Shown here piece after piece: positions 1 to 7,732 of a stretch of DNA of 64,000 bases. The notes beneath the pieces are model-generated. The model was given only the letters and a program-made list of their open reading frames with translations. It searched no databases and had not been told where the DNA came from. The stretch is taken from the NCBI RefSeq assembly GCF_010726765.1, contig NZ_AP022601.1, positions 3,162,001-3,226,000 of the forward strand, read 5' to 3'. Each line of letters starts with the position of its first letter. The first letter of the stretch is position 1. Origin of the DNA: Mycobacterium gallinarum. Its GTDB lineage: Bacteria > Actinomycetota > Actinomycetes > Mycobacteriales > Mycobacteriaceae. Position numbers and translations under genes: made by a program.

Positions 1-739
1 GCGGCGGACGGCCGGTGCCCTCGACCATGTGGCGACGATAGGAGTTCAGTTGATGGGCAAGGTGTTCCGATACCGTCGGCCAGTCGCGTTCGGGATCGTC
101 GGTGGCCCACGCCTGGACCCCGCCTGCCATCACACCCATCTCACGCGGGCGGCCCGCCTCGGCGAGTCCGTCACTGTATGGGGCCCACAGGCCGGCATCC
201 GCCGACAAGAGTCGCTCACCCAGGAGTCCGGCGCGTCGGGCGCCCTGCGGACCCTGATAGCCCATCCAGATTGGTAGGCACTCCTGCACCGTGCCGGGCC
301 GGATGCCGTCATTGCCCCACAGCTGGCGAAGCCGCCGCACAGTGCCATCGGTCTTTGCATACAGCGCGTTCATCGATGCGTCAAACAGCTCGAATTCCGG
401 GACCCGGTATCCGGTGCCGAGCCCCAGGTCGAGGCGACCGTCGGAGATCAGGTCGACTGCTGCGCTCTGCTCGGCGATCTCCGCCGGATGGTGCAGCGGT
501 GCGATGACAATCGCCGTTCCGAGCCGAATGCGCTGCGTGCGCGCGGCGACGGCGGCCGCGAATGTCAATGGTGTGCAGAGATAGTCGTCTTCGAATAGAT
601 GGTGTTCGGAGAACCATGCCGAGCTCGCGCCCAGACGTTCGGCTTCCTCACAGGCTTCGAGTGTGAACCCGTAAAGGCGCGATGGATTCTGCCGCCATTG
701 CGGCGGGTTTCGCAGATCGAAATAGACGCCGACCTTCAC
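1..739 (-). CDS. Luciferase-like (LLM class) flavin-dependent oxidoreductase, C-terminus cut by window edge
   Basis: The reading frame starts at a GTG (737-739) that overlaps the TGA of the Rieske gene by four bases and runs off the window, leaving 246 visible residues. The visible N-terminus (VKVGVYFDLRNPPQW) enters a TIM-barrel pattern typical of bacterial luciferase-like monooxygenases: SAWFSEHH near residue 40, RIRLGTAIVIAPLHHP, an LISDGRLDLGLGTGY strand-turn, and PIWMGYQGPQGARRAG. The cofactor (FMN or F420) cannot be decided from this fragment. Translational coupling to the Rieske gene suggests that both act on the same substrate, for example a hydroxylation followed by a flavin-dependent step. 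The family assignment is solid; the substrate is unknown. Confidence 0.85.
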   Translation of the reverse strand, partial: MKVGVYFDLRNPPQWRQNPSRLYGFTLEACEEAERLGASSAWFSEHHLFEDDYLCTPLTFAAAVAARTQRIRLGTAIVIAPLHHPAEIAEQSAAVDLISDGRLDLGLGTGYRVPEFELFDASMNALYAKTDGTVRRLRQLWGNDGIRPGTVQECLPIWMGYQGPQGARRAGLLGERLLSADAGLWAPYSDGLAEAGRPREMGVMAGGVQAWATDDPERDWPTVSEHLAHQLNSYRRHMVEGTGRPP

Positions 740-1770
740 GGTCGCCTCTCCATGCGGCTGGCTGTTGCCGATTGCAGGCCAAGGGCACCCGGTAAACCGG
801 GGTAGAAGCGTCGGGCCCAGAGTCTCAGGTCGGTGAAGGCGCGCCCCTCGGCGGTAGCCAGGGCGGGTGGATCCTCGAAGCGCTGATGACTCCAAATCAA
901 GATGTCGTTAGGCAGTTGTGCGGTGGCGGCATCGATCCGTGACGTCAGCGCGCCGGGAGCGTCATCGCCGGGCAGCCTCTCCAACCACACCGTCTGGAAC
1001 ATCTCACTGCTGCCGACGTCAACCGGTGTGGTGGACAACAGAATCAGCGTGTTCGATGACCCCGACAGCGACGTGTAGCTCAGGCCGACACCCGCGGCGA
1101 GAATGGACAGGGTGTCGCCGTTGTGACTGTCGGGGTCCATCTCCCGCCACCGCGACCCGAACCCGATCTGGCTGAACCATCGCGAGTCGTCCTCCCACCG
1201 TCGCAGAAAGACCGGATGATGCTTGGTGCCGTGCACGTAGCGAAAATGGATAGGATCGGCGGCGTTTTCGAGCACCACCTGCGGATGCAGCGGAAGAGCG
1301 CCGTATCGGACAAGCCCGCTGGGCGCGGCCGGGTGGTAGTCCAGCACAGCGGTGTGGGCCGCGGTGTCGGTGAAGATGTTCGGCGGCTCCCAGCTCGGCT
1401 CACGACCGTCATGGTCGTGCCAGAGATAAACCACACCGAATTGCTCACGCACGGGCCACACCCGGATCCGTCGGGAGCCGTTGGGACGGTCTGGCTGATA
1501 CGGGATAAAGGTATTGCGGCCGTGCTGGTTCCAGTGCCATCCGTGAAACGGGCACACTACACAGTCGCCTTGCACACTGCCGCCGTAGCCGAGGTGGCCG
1601 CCGAGATGCCTGCAGTGAGCGTCGAGGATGTGCAGCGCCCCGTCGTCATCCCGATAGGCGACCAGTTCCTGACCGAAATATCGAAGCGGCCGCACCGTGC
1701 CCACCGTCACGTCATCGGACCACGCGACCTGGAACCAACCGGTGGGCAGCCAGTGCGGCGTCAACGACAC
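736..1770 (-). CDS. Rieske non-haem iron oxygenase, KshA-like terminal oxygenase
   Basis: With the GTG start at 1770 the protein has 344 residues. It carries a Rieske [2Fe-2S] motif, C53-x-H55 and C73-x2-H76, followed by a mononuclear iron site of the form N169-x2-D172-x2-H175-x4-H180, the pattern of KshA-type ring hydroxylases. Such enzymes hydroxylate sterol-like or alicyclic substrates using electrons from a separate reductase, which is not encoded in the visible part of this locus. The GTG start is preferred to an upstream start near 1845 because it overlaps the preceding stop codon by only ten bases. Substrate is not known; a steroid, terpenoid or lipid is plausible from the family. Confidence 0.88.
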   Translation of the reverse strand: MSLTPHWLPTGWFQVAWSDDVTVGTVRPLRYFGQELVAYRDDDGALHILDAHCRHLGGHLGYGGSVQGDCVVCPFHGWHWNQHGRNTFIPYQPDRPNGSRRIRVWPVREQFGVVYLWHDHDGREPSWEPPNIFTDTAAHTAVLDYHPAAPSGLVRYGALPLHPQVVLENAADPIHFRYVHGTKHHPVFLRRWEDDSRWFSQIGFGSRWREMDPDSHNGDTLSILAAGVGLSYTSLSGSSNTLILLSTTPVDVGSSEMFQTVWLERLPGDDAPGALTSRIDAATAQLPNDILIWSHQRFEDPPALATAEGRAFTDLRLWARRFYPGLPGALGLQSATASRMERRP

Positions 1771-2441
1771 CAACGGCTCTTGTCCACGGTGTAAAGGTAT
1801 GGCAGCACGAAGACCGGCGACAGATAGAAGAGATTGAACAGCCACCAGCCCAGACCGAATTCGGATGTGGCTATGCGCTCTTCAAAATCCATGCTCATCG
1901 CCATCGTGTAACCGACCCAGAGGAACAGGTACAACCATGCCGAGATTTTCATGAAATGCAGTCCCCAGGTTCGCATCTGCATGAATGCCCAGGCGCTGAC
2001 GACTCGCATCGGCATCAGAATGAAGACGGCGAGGTACTGCCACATCTTCTCCGCGGTATTGGGGATTCCACCGAGCGCGCCGCTGTTGTAGTCGAGATAG
2101 AAGGCCCCGTCGAAGAAGCGACCGTACCCCGTGATGAACGTTTCGCCGAGCACCGTGTTGTGGGCGAAGGTGTCAAATGACCACGGGGAGAAGTTGATCA
2201 GCCCGTCGACCATGCAGAAAGTCGCGATGACCGTCGCTGCCCAGGGTCGCACGTTGGTGCCGGCCTTGACCGACTTGTACAGCTTCCACAGTGCGATGCC
2301 CAACACGATCGGCCCGATGGGCCCCAGAATCATGGTGCCTGACAAGATGCAGCCGGCGAGCAACCAGCTATCGGCAGGCTCGATCCAGCGCGCGGGCTTG
2401 GCGCCACCCTCGGTATCGGTTGGGTATTCTTTCAGGACCAT
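1761..2441 (-). CDS. Multipass membrane protein of unknown function
   Basis: A 226-residue protein with about five or six hydrophobic segments, starting at the ATG (2439-2441) that overlaps the end of the 82-aa gene by ten bases. A soluble N-terminus of about 22 residues precedes the first membrane span. Loops contain acidic and aromatic residues (SPWSFDTFAHN, GRFFDGAFYLDYNSG), so a catalytic membrane enzyme is possible. Its arrangement is loosely reminiscent of AveC-like proteins, one of which lies across the regulator pair at 3993-4913, but I cannot assign it to a family. It is embedded between two smaller membrane proteins and the Rieske oxygenase in one operon. Confidence 0.8.
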   Translation of the reverse strand: MVLKEYPTDTEGGAKPARWIEPADSWLLAGCILSGTMILGPIGPIVLGIALWKLYKSVKAGTNVRPWAATVIATFCMVDGLINFSPWSFDTFAHNTVLGETFITGYGRFFDGAFYLDYNSGALGGIPNTAEKMWQYLAVFILMPMRVVSAWAFMQMRTWGLHFMKISAWLYLFLWVGYTMAMSMDFEERIATSEFGLGWWLFNLFYLSPVFVLPYLYTVDKSRWCR

Positions 2442-2680
2442 CCGAACCTCACCAGAATCGCAGGGAACATCGCCATGCATTCGACGAGGAGACCGACGAG
2501 GAGCATGAAGCAGATGACTGTCAGGATCTTATGCAGCCGAGGGGTTTTCGTCAGTGTCGACTCCGCGGCGGGGGGACTTGATTCGGCGGGCACCAACCTG
2601 CTCCCGAGGAACCACCACACTGCGATGATCAGGAGGTCGGCCGCCACCATGCCGGCCAGTATCAGGGCATCTTGCAACAT
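2432..2680 (-). CDS. Small two-helix membrane protein
   Basis: 82 residues with two hydrophobic segments, about residues 5-27 (LILAGMVAADLLIIAVWWFL) and about 52-75, joined by a Pro/Ser/Glu-rich linker. The start ATG follows the stop of the 38-aa gene after seven bases, and the 3' end overlaps the next gene by ten bases, so it is translated within the TetR-led operon. No recognised domain. A role as an accessory subunit or anchor for the adjacent membrane protein and oxygenase is inferred only from position. Confidence 0.75.
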   Translation of the reverse strand: MLQDALILAGMVAADLLIIAVWWFLGSRLVPAESSPPAAESTLTKTPRLHKILTVICFMLLVGLLVECMAMFPAILVRFGWS

Positions 2681-2687
2681 GGCTTTC

Positions 2688-2804
2688 CTATCCGTAGTGC
2701 GCTAGTTGTAAGGCTTGGACAGTCACGATCGTGATGATCCAGGCGGCCGCCAGGATGAAGAACAGCGCAACGGCTGCCCCTTTGGATTTCAGAAACTTGT
2801 TCAT
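2688..2804 (-). CDS. 38-aa single-span membrane microprotein
   Basis: A short open frame starts at the ATG (2802-2804) that overlaps the TetR stop codon as ATGA, behind a GGAGG-like ribosome site (GTGGAGGCGG). It encodes 38 residues: a basic N-terminus MNKFLKSKG, one hydrophobic helix of about 22 residues, and a short polar tail ending in LAHYG. It ends seven bases before the ATG of the 82-aa gene. Perfect coupling on both sides, a good ribosome site and a sensible membrane topology argue that it is real. Function unknown; a regulatory or stabilising subunit is plausible. Confidence 0.72.
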   Translation of the reverse strand: MNKFLKSKGAAVALFFILAAAWIITIVTVQALQLAHYG

Positions 2805-3400
2805 GAACCGCCTCCACTTGCTTCTTGCTCGACTTCCGGTAAAACATCGTGTGACATATGGCGTTTGAGCCCCGCCAGCAGAATGTCCAGCGACTCGGCG
2901 AAGGTGTCGATATCGGCCTGCTTACGGGTGGGGCCCTGCATCGCCACCCGCGATCCCAACCACAGCCACGTGACCGCGCGATAGACGCGGTGGGCCTCGT
3001 CTAGCGTCAGCCCCTCCTTCTGAAGCGCGGCCATACCTTGCCTGCGAAGTTCGTTGGCGATCGGCGAGGCCGGCGAGTGCGCAATGACCACTTGATCCAG
3101 TCCCGGGTACCGATCCATCAGCGCCTGGATTCCGAGCACCTGCGCGCGTAACGCCAGCCATCCGTCGCCGGCGTCGGGCACCATCGGTGGCGCCTGCCCC
3201 AGGATCTTCTCGACGACGAGCGCCACCAACTCGTCCCGGCCGGCGACGTGCTTGTACAGCGCTCCGACGGAGACCTGCAGCTCGTCACTGACAGAACGCA
3301 TCGTCAGATCAGATATGCGTTTTCGCGCAAGCTTCAAGGCGGCAGCGACGATCGCGTCTTCGTCAAGGGGGTCTTTGCGCACCTTGGGTCTGCCAGCCAT
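2801..3400 (-). CDS. TetR-family transcriptional regulator heading the Rieske/membrane-protein operon
   Basis: 199 residues from the ATG at 3400 (MAGRPKVRKDPLDED). The N-terminal helix-turn-helix is typical of TetR proteins: AAALKLARKRISDLTMRSVSDELQVSVGALYKHVAGRDELVALV, with VGALYKHV as recognition helix. The C-terminal ligand-binding domain has the size expected for TetR-class regulators. A GTG 18 bases upstream is rejected because it lies inside the promoter/operator described at 3401-3437. The gene is first in the operon and the operator overlaps its promoter, so autoregulation by a small ligand, perhaps the substrate of the oxygenase, is likely. Confidence 0.9.
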   Translation of the reverse strand: MAGRPKVRKDPLDEDAIVAAALKLARKRISDLTMRSVSDELQVSVGALYKHVAGRDELVALVVEKILGQAPPMVPDAGDGWLALRAQVLGIQALMDRYPGLDQVVIAHSPASPIANELRRQGMAALQKEGLTLDEAHRVYRAVTWLWLGSRVAMQGPTRKQADIDTFAESLDILLAGLKRHMSHDVLPEVEQEASGGGS

Positions 3401-3437
3401 ACGGTGTATAGTAAACACCGTTCGCCATGGCTGGCAA
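3401..3437 (-). promoter_or_regulatory. Leaderless promoter with overlapping TetR operator
   Basis: Read on the minus strand, TTGCCA (3432-3437, five of six matches to the -35 consensus) is followed after 18 bases by TACTAT (3408-3413) and then, seven bases later, by the ATG of the TetR gene. That spacing implies a leaderless mRNA. An inverted repeat, ACGGTGT (3401-3407) and ACACCGT (3415-3421), is centred on the -10 box, the expected geometry for repression by the TetR protein itself. The boxes and repeat are seen directly; binding is inferred. Confidence 0.7.
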
Positions 3438-3465
3438 GAGCCCTACAAGCTACCGATAGCCCGGA

Positions 3466-3936
3466 TCACGACGCTGGCCCGAGTTCGAGGTGGTGACAGA
3501 TATCGGCGAGCGTCGAGCGCAGCGCCGCGAGACGTTTGGCTCCGACAATCGCCTCGATCTCGGCATCCAGCTGTTCGGCGATCGCCGACGCGTCGGCCAG
3601 CAGTGCCCTGCCCTGGTCGGTGTAGCGGACGATCTTGGCTCTCCCGTCGGCCGGGTCCGGCACCCGCTCGACATAGCCGAGGTCCTCGAGTTCGGTGACC
3701 AGCTGGCCTACCGCGTTCTTGCTGACGTCCTGGGCCTTCGCGATGTCCGAGATTCGGCTGCCCTCCCAGTCGAGGAACACCATTAAACGTGCATGCGCCG
3801 GGCGTAACTCCTTGTGACCCAGTGCGTGTGCTCGATTGTTGCTGGCGCGCACCATCCACTCACCGAACTCGATGGCGTGTCGTTGCAACGACTCGGCCTG
3901 GAATTCGCGTATGCGACGACCGTCGACGGTTGACAA
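3466..3936 (-). CDS. MarR-family transcriptional regulator
   Basis: 156 residues from a TTG (3934-3936) placed just behind a strong AAAAGGAGG ribosome site. An ATG at 3990 would lengthen the protein but put the operator inside the gene, so the TTG is preferred. The winged-helix DNA-binding core is clear: ELRPAHARLMVFLDWEGSRISDIAKAQDVSKNAVGQLVTELEDLGYVERV, then the wing with DPADGRAKIVRYTDQGRAL. It is divergent from the AveC-like gene, with a perfect inverted repeat between them, so it most likely represses its own gene and that membrane protein. The ligand is unknown. Confidence 0.88.
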   Translation of the reverse strand: MSTVDGRRIREFQAESLQRHAIEFGEWMVRASNNRAHALGHKELRPAHARLMVFLDWEGSRISDIAKAQDVSKNAVGQLVTELEDLGYVERVPDPADGRAKIVRYTDQGRALLADASAIAEQLDAEIEAIVGAKRLAALRSTLADICHHLELGPAS

Positions 3937-3948
3937 TCCGCCTCCTTT

Positions 3949-3968
3949 TAGTGAAGCTGACTTCACTA
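3949..3968. promoter_or_regulatory. Perfect inverted repeat, probable MarR operator
   Basis: TAGTGAAG (3949-3956), four bases CTGA, then CTTCACTA (3961-3968) form a perfect 8-bp inverted repeat in the gap between the divergent MarR and AveC-like genes. It lies 12 bases upstream of the MarR TTG, against the ribosome site, and 25 bases upstream of the AveC-like ATG. A TATAGT hexamer on the minus strand (3965-3970) overlaps one arm and may be the -10 box of the MarR gene. Spacing and position are typical of MarR-type operators. Confidence 0.7.
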
Positions 3969-3992
3969 TATCCTGCCAACGAAGAGGCACCC

Positions 3993-4913
3993 ATGGTTTT
4001 AGCAGCGGAGGGACTCATACCGCCCGTCACCGCCGCCCCGGCAGGCGTGTGGGTCTTCAACTGGGTCGTCCCGATCGCAGGGAGCATCTTCATCGTGCTG
4101 GCCATCGCCGACGTCGTCCGTCGCCGTCGACTCACCTGGGGCTTTCTGTTCTTGTTCAACAGCATCGCCGTGTACTGGATGGAGACAATCGGCGACTGGG
4201 GCCAGATGCTTTTCTACAGTCCCGCATTCGCCGAACACCATCTGTTGGACTGGTTGCCGCTGAAGACACCCAATGATCCGCTCTTCATGCCGTTCGCGTA
4301 CGCGGTGTACTGGGGGGTGCACGCGTTGCTGGTGTTGTGGCTCAGCCAATGGGTGTCATCGCGCACAGGGTGGAGCATGCTCAAGTCGCTTCTCGTGCTT
4401 GCGATCCCGGTCAATTACATTTGGGATTTCGTGGTCGAGGGCACCGCGACCGCGATGGGGTGGTGGACCTATGACCCGGGAATCGGACCGGTGCTCGAGT
4501 GGGGCAGCGGCGGTCGGATCACCCTGCTGTGGACCATCGGCATCATGTGCATCTGGCCGAACCTGATTGCCTATTGGGCGGGCAAGCCACCCATCCGCGG
4601 TCTCAACCACCTCGAACGGTTCTGCAGGCTGGACCGCTTCACGGTGCCGAAGAAGCCCGGTTCGCAGGGCGCAACCACCGCAACCGCGGGTTCAGGTCAC
4701 CTCGCCGTGGCCACCAAACCGGTGATCTTCACCAAGCAGCAGGAGTTCGACGCCCATCTCGACTACGGCGTCACCATCCCGCGGTGGCGGTTCGAGCTGA
4801 TGCGCCTGGGTGCCTGGTTCATCGGTTTCCAGGTGAGCTTCTTCTTCCTGCTGGTGCTGCCGCTCGTGGTATTGCGTGCGGTGACCGGCGCCGACAGTCC
4901 GTACGTTCCGTGA
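3993..4913 (+). CDS. AveC-like multipass membrane protein
   Basis: 306 residues from the ATG at 3993, with about six or seven hydrophobic segments. The pattern of tryptophan- and acid-rich motifs resembles the AveC-like family, whose founding member in avermectin synthesis is a dehydratase/spirocyclase: WMETIGDWGQM, YAVYWGVHALLVLW, IWDFVVEGTATAMGWWTYDPG. Mycobacteria carry many AveC-like paralogues of unknown role. The gene is divergent from a MarR regulator, shares its operator, and is followed after 12 bases by a small membrane-protein gene. The family call is from motif resemblance only; the reaction is unknown. Confidence 0.65.
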   Translation: MVLAAEGLIPPVTAAPAGVWVFNWVVPIAGSIFIVLAIADVVRRRRLTWGFLFLFNSIAVYWMETIGDWGQMLFYSPAFAEHHLLDWLPLKTPNDPLFMPFAYAVYWGVHALLVLWLSQWVSSRTGWSMLKSLLVLAIPVNYIWDFVVEGTATAMGWWTYDPGIGPVLEWGSGGRITLLWTIGIMCIWPNLIAYWAGKPPIRGLNHLERFCRLDRFTVPKKPGSQGATTATAGSGHLAVATKPVIFTKQQEFDAHLDYGVTIPRWRFELMRLGAWFIGFQVSFFFLLVLPLVVLRAVTGADSPYVP

Positions 4914-4925
4914 GCTATACAGAAA

Positions 4926-5117
4926 GTGATCCAAGTGAGCGCGCATCCCCGACAACGCGTCAACATGAAAGACCTTCCCGCGGAGTTCTTTCTGCCCCCG
5001 CCGACCAACGCCGGACTATGGCGGGAGACGGCAATGCTGGTCGGCGGCAGCGTCGCGTTCATCGTCGCCCTTGGCGTCATCGTCGCACTGACGCAGGGCA
5101 TCGTCGTCCGGCTGTGA
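4926..5117 (+). CDS. Small single-span membrane protein downstream of AveC-like gene
   Basis: 63 residues from a GTG at 4926 (a second GTG lies at 4935). A soluble N-terminus (PRQRVNMKDLPAEFFLPPPTNAGLWRE) is followed by one hydrophobic helix over the last 25 residues. It starts 12 bases after the AveC-like stop and ends 13 bases before the convergent mceF stop. No family is recognised. By analogy with the small membrane proteins of the neighbouring Rieske operon it may be an accessory subunit. Confidence 0.65.
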   Translation: MIQVSAHPRQRVNMKDLPAEFFLPPPTNAGLWRETAMLVGGSVAFIVALGVIVALTQGIVVRL

Positions 5118-5130
5118 CGAAGCGGCGTCG

Positions 5131-6573
5131 TCAGTTCCCCGGCGGCACCAGCATGGACTGCCACGTCTGCTCGGCGGCGCCGTCGGCAAGGTTGGACTGC
5201 TCGTAGATCTTCCCGTCCGGTCCGACGTATGTGCCTGTCGCAGGGTCGTATTCGGCCGCTGCGATCGGCGGCGGCGCCGGAGCCGGCGGAGGAGCTACTT
5301 CTCCGGGAGGCAGCTGGGGAATCGGCTGACCGGACAGGGTGGCGTTGGGGTCGCCCTTCCAGTTGTAGCCGTCGTTGAGCGGCACGTACGTCTCTCCGCT
5401 TTCGCACATCTTCACCGTGGGTGCGCGTTTGCCCGGCACCGTCACACACGGGAGATTGCGCGCACCGCGCACGTTGAACGGCGCGTCCTGCGGGATGCGG
5501 CAGTACACGTCGCCGGCGGGCCGGTCCGGATAGTCCTGCAGGGCGGGGACCCGCTGCTGCTGGGTCGGCAGGAATCCGGTCGTGCACGGTGGCGGCAGGT
5601 TCAGGTTGAGGTTCAGCGTCAAGTAGTCGCCCATGTAGTCCTGTTTGGTGTTCGCCTTGGCCACACCGATCGCCTGCGTCGTCGCGGTGCCCTGCGGGAA
5701 CAACACCAACAGCTGTTCGAGGCTGGGCTGATAGGCGACGGCGACCTCGCCGATGTTCACCAGGTTGGCCAACACGATCGGCAGCGTCGGCTGCAATCTG
5801 TCGAATAGCGCCCGCACCTCTTCGGCTGCGCCGGGCCCCTTTTCGAGAATGCCCGCCACGGCGGCGTCCTGTGACTGCAACTGGTCGGTGACCGACGCGA
5901 GATTGGCCGCCCACGCCTGAATCTCGCCACCGGTGTCGGTCTGGGAATCGAGGATCGGTTGCGACTGATCGATCAGGGTCGTCAACGGGTCGAGGTTCTC
6001 GCGAGCGTCGATGGCCAGGTTGGTGCCGCCGTCGACCAATCGGGACAGCTCGGGTCCGAGGCCGCCTAACGCGGTGTACGCCTCATCGACTGCCGTGCGC
6101 AGGTTGTCGCGCGGAATCGCGGCAAGACCGCGGTTGGTGGCATCCAGGACCGTGTTCACGTCGATGGGGACCCGCGCGCGATCCTGCGGGATGACATCGC
6201 CGTCCCGGAGTATCGGGCCGTCGCCGCTGCGCGGAATCAACTGAACGTACAACTCACCCACCGCGGACACGCTGTGTACCTCGGCCTCGAGGTCGGCGGG
6301 GATCGGCACGTCGGAATCAAGCGAAAGATCCGCCGCGACACCGTTGTCGGTGAGTTTGACACTCTTCACGATGCCGACCTGAGTTCCGCGGTAGGTGACG
6401 TTCCCGCGCGGATACAGCCCACCGGCTTCCGGCAGCTCCAGGGTGACGCGATACTCCCCGATGCCCATGAGCGCGGGCAGGCGCATGTACGAGATCACCA
6501 TGATGCCCAGCGCCACCACGGCCAGCACGCTGAAGATCATCAGCTGGATGACGATCTGTCGAGTCAGTCGCAT
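5131..6573 (-). CDS. mceF: MCE-family protein, MceF position
   Basis: 480 residues. One N-terminal membrane anchor (about 10-32) is followed by the MCE domain (YRVTLELPEAGGLYPRGNVTY, RGTQVGIVKSVKL, SVSAVGELYVQLIPR), a long helical region, and a Pro/Ala-rich tail (PPPAPAPPP) near the C-terminus. It is the last of six mce genes, one base after the mceE stop. MceF proteins are part of the hetero-oligomeric tunnel that brings lipids across the mycobacterial envelope to the YrbE permease. The cysteines near the C-terminal third (TTGF, VYCRIP, LPCVTV, VKMCES) fit the usual disulphide-rich tail. Confidence 0.93.
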   Translation of the reverse strand: MRLTRQIVIQLMIFSVLAVVALGIMVISYMRLPALMGIGEYRVTLELPEAGGLYPRGNVTYRGTQVGIVKSVKLTDNGVAADLSLDSDVPIPADLEAEVHSVSAVGELYVQLIPRSGDGPILRDGDVIPQDRARVPIDVNTVLDATNRGLAAIPRDNLRTAVDEAYTALGGLGPELSRLVDGGTNLAIDARENLDPLTTLIDQSQPILDSQTDTGGEIQAWAANLASVTDQLQSQDAAVAGILEKGPGAAEEVRALFDRLQPTLPIVLANLVNIGEVAVAYQPSLEQLLVLFPQGTATTQAIGVAKANTKQDYMGDYLTLNLNLNLPPPCTTGFLPTQQQRVPALQDYPDRPAGDVYCRIPQDAPFNVRGARNLPCVTVPGKRAPTVKMCESGETYVPLNDGYNWKGDPNATLSGQPIPQLPPGEVAPPPAPAPPPIAAAEYDPATGTYVGPDGKIYEQSNLADGAAEQTWQSMLVPPGN

Positions 6574-6574
6574 G

Positions 6575-7732
6575 TCACGGCCCCTGATCCCAGCGATACG
6601 CCTCGAGCAACGGGTTGCCGCCAGGGGGCGGAACGTGGTGGTTGCACGGGCTGGGCATCTGGCCGACGGTGCGGCCCCAGAACAACTCCAACCACGTCAG
6701 GTTGCATTCGAATCGTGTTCCGGTGAAGAGACCTTGGTCGATGCGGCTGAGCGTCATGTCCACGATCAATGACAGGTTCGCGTAGTCGCCTCGGATCCAG
6801 TTGGTCAACGTCTCTTTCGGGAACGGGAACGTCGGCAGGAAGCTCAGTGCCCGCGTCAGAGCCGGGCCCGCATTGGCAAGCTGTTCGAGCGTCGGCCCGA
6901 GGTCCCTCAGCTCCTGGACGAGCGCTTCCTTGGTCTGGTCGACCGAATCGGCGGCCAACGCGCTGAACCTGCCCAGCTGCACGAGCGCCTCGGAAAGATT
7001 GTTCCGCTGATCCTTCAACACCTCGAGCGCATCGGGGATCGTGCGTAATGCCCTGTCCACCACCGGCTTCTGCTCGGCGAACTGGCCGACCAGATTGTTG
7101 ATGCTCTCGTTGGCGGCGATGATGTCGCCCTTTTGGTCGTTCACGTATCCGATGAAGATGTCGAGCTGCTCGATGAGACTGCGCAGGTCGGCTTCGCGGC
7201 CCGTCCACGCGGTGCTGAACGCCTCGGTGATGTCCTGAACATGCCCGATCCCACCACCATTGAGCAGCAGGGAAACCGACGCCAGCGTCTGCTCGGTGCT
7301 CGGGTAATTGCTCGCCGACTTCAGCGGAATCAGCGAACCTTCGTGCAGCCTGCCCTCCGGCGCCACATCGGTCGGGGGCGCGAGTTCGATGTGCAGCGAA
7401 CCCAACAGGCTGGTCTGCCCCAGCTTGGCCGTGGCGTTGGCGGGCAGCTGGACATTCTCGTTGAGCTCCATCGTGACCAGGGCGTTCCAACCCTGCCGCT
7501 CGATCTTGGTCACGTTGCCGACCGTCACGTCTGCAACGCGGACCCGGGAATTCGGCTCGATGTTGTCGACGTCGGGCATCTGCGCCTGAATGGTGAACGC
7601 GCCGGGCCCGCGGCCCTGCACCCCCGGCAGCGGAATCGAGTTCAGTCCCTGCCAGTCACCGCAGCCGGAAACAACCGCGGCGACTGCCAGCAGTGCTGCG
7701 CTGGTGCGCAATCGAATTCGTCGCGTCGTCAT
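6575..7732 (-). CDS. mceE: MCE-family lipoprotein, MceE position (LprK-like)
   Basis: 385 residues from the ATG at 7732, which overlaps the mceD stop as ATGA. The N-terminus is a lipoprotein signal: basic TTRRIRLR, hydrophobic stretch, then the lipobox VVSGC with the lipidated Cys at about residue 24. The MCE domain follows (FTIQAQMPDVDNIEPNSRVRVADVTVGNVTKIERQ, LGQTSLLGSLHIELAPP). MceE is the usual lipoprotein subunit of the mce complex. Longer upstream frames are out-of-gene extensions through mceD. Confidence 0.94.
   Translation of the reverse strand: MTTRRIRLRTSAALLAVAAVVSGCGDWQGLNSIPLPGVQGRGPGAFTIQAQMPDVDNIEPNSRVRVADVTVGNVTKIERQGWNALVTMELNENVQLPANATAKLGQTSLLGSLHIELAPPTDVAPEGRLHEGSLIPLKSASNYPSTEQTLASVSLLLNGGGIGHVQDITEAFSTAWTGREADLRSLIEQLDIFIGYVNDQKGDIIAANESINNLVGQFAEQKPVVDRALRTIPDALEVLKDQRNNLSEALVQLGRFSALAADSVDQTKEALVQELRDLGPTLEQLANAGPALTRALSFLPTFPFPKETLTNWIRGDYANLSLIVDMTLSRIDQGLFTGTRFECNLTWLELFWGRTVGQMPSPCNHHVPPPGGNPLLEAYRWDQGP

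Noticed and set aside
3937..3990. Upstream ATG at 3990 for the MarR gene
   Set aside because: It would place the perfect operator and the AAAAGGAGG ribosome site within the coding region; the TTG at 3936 fits the ribosome site.
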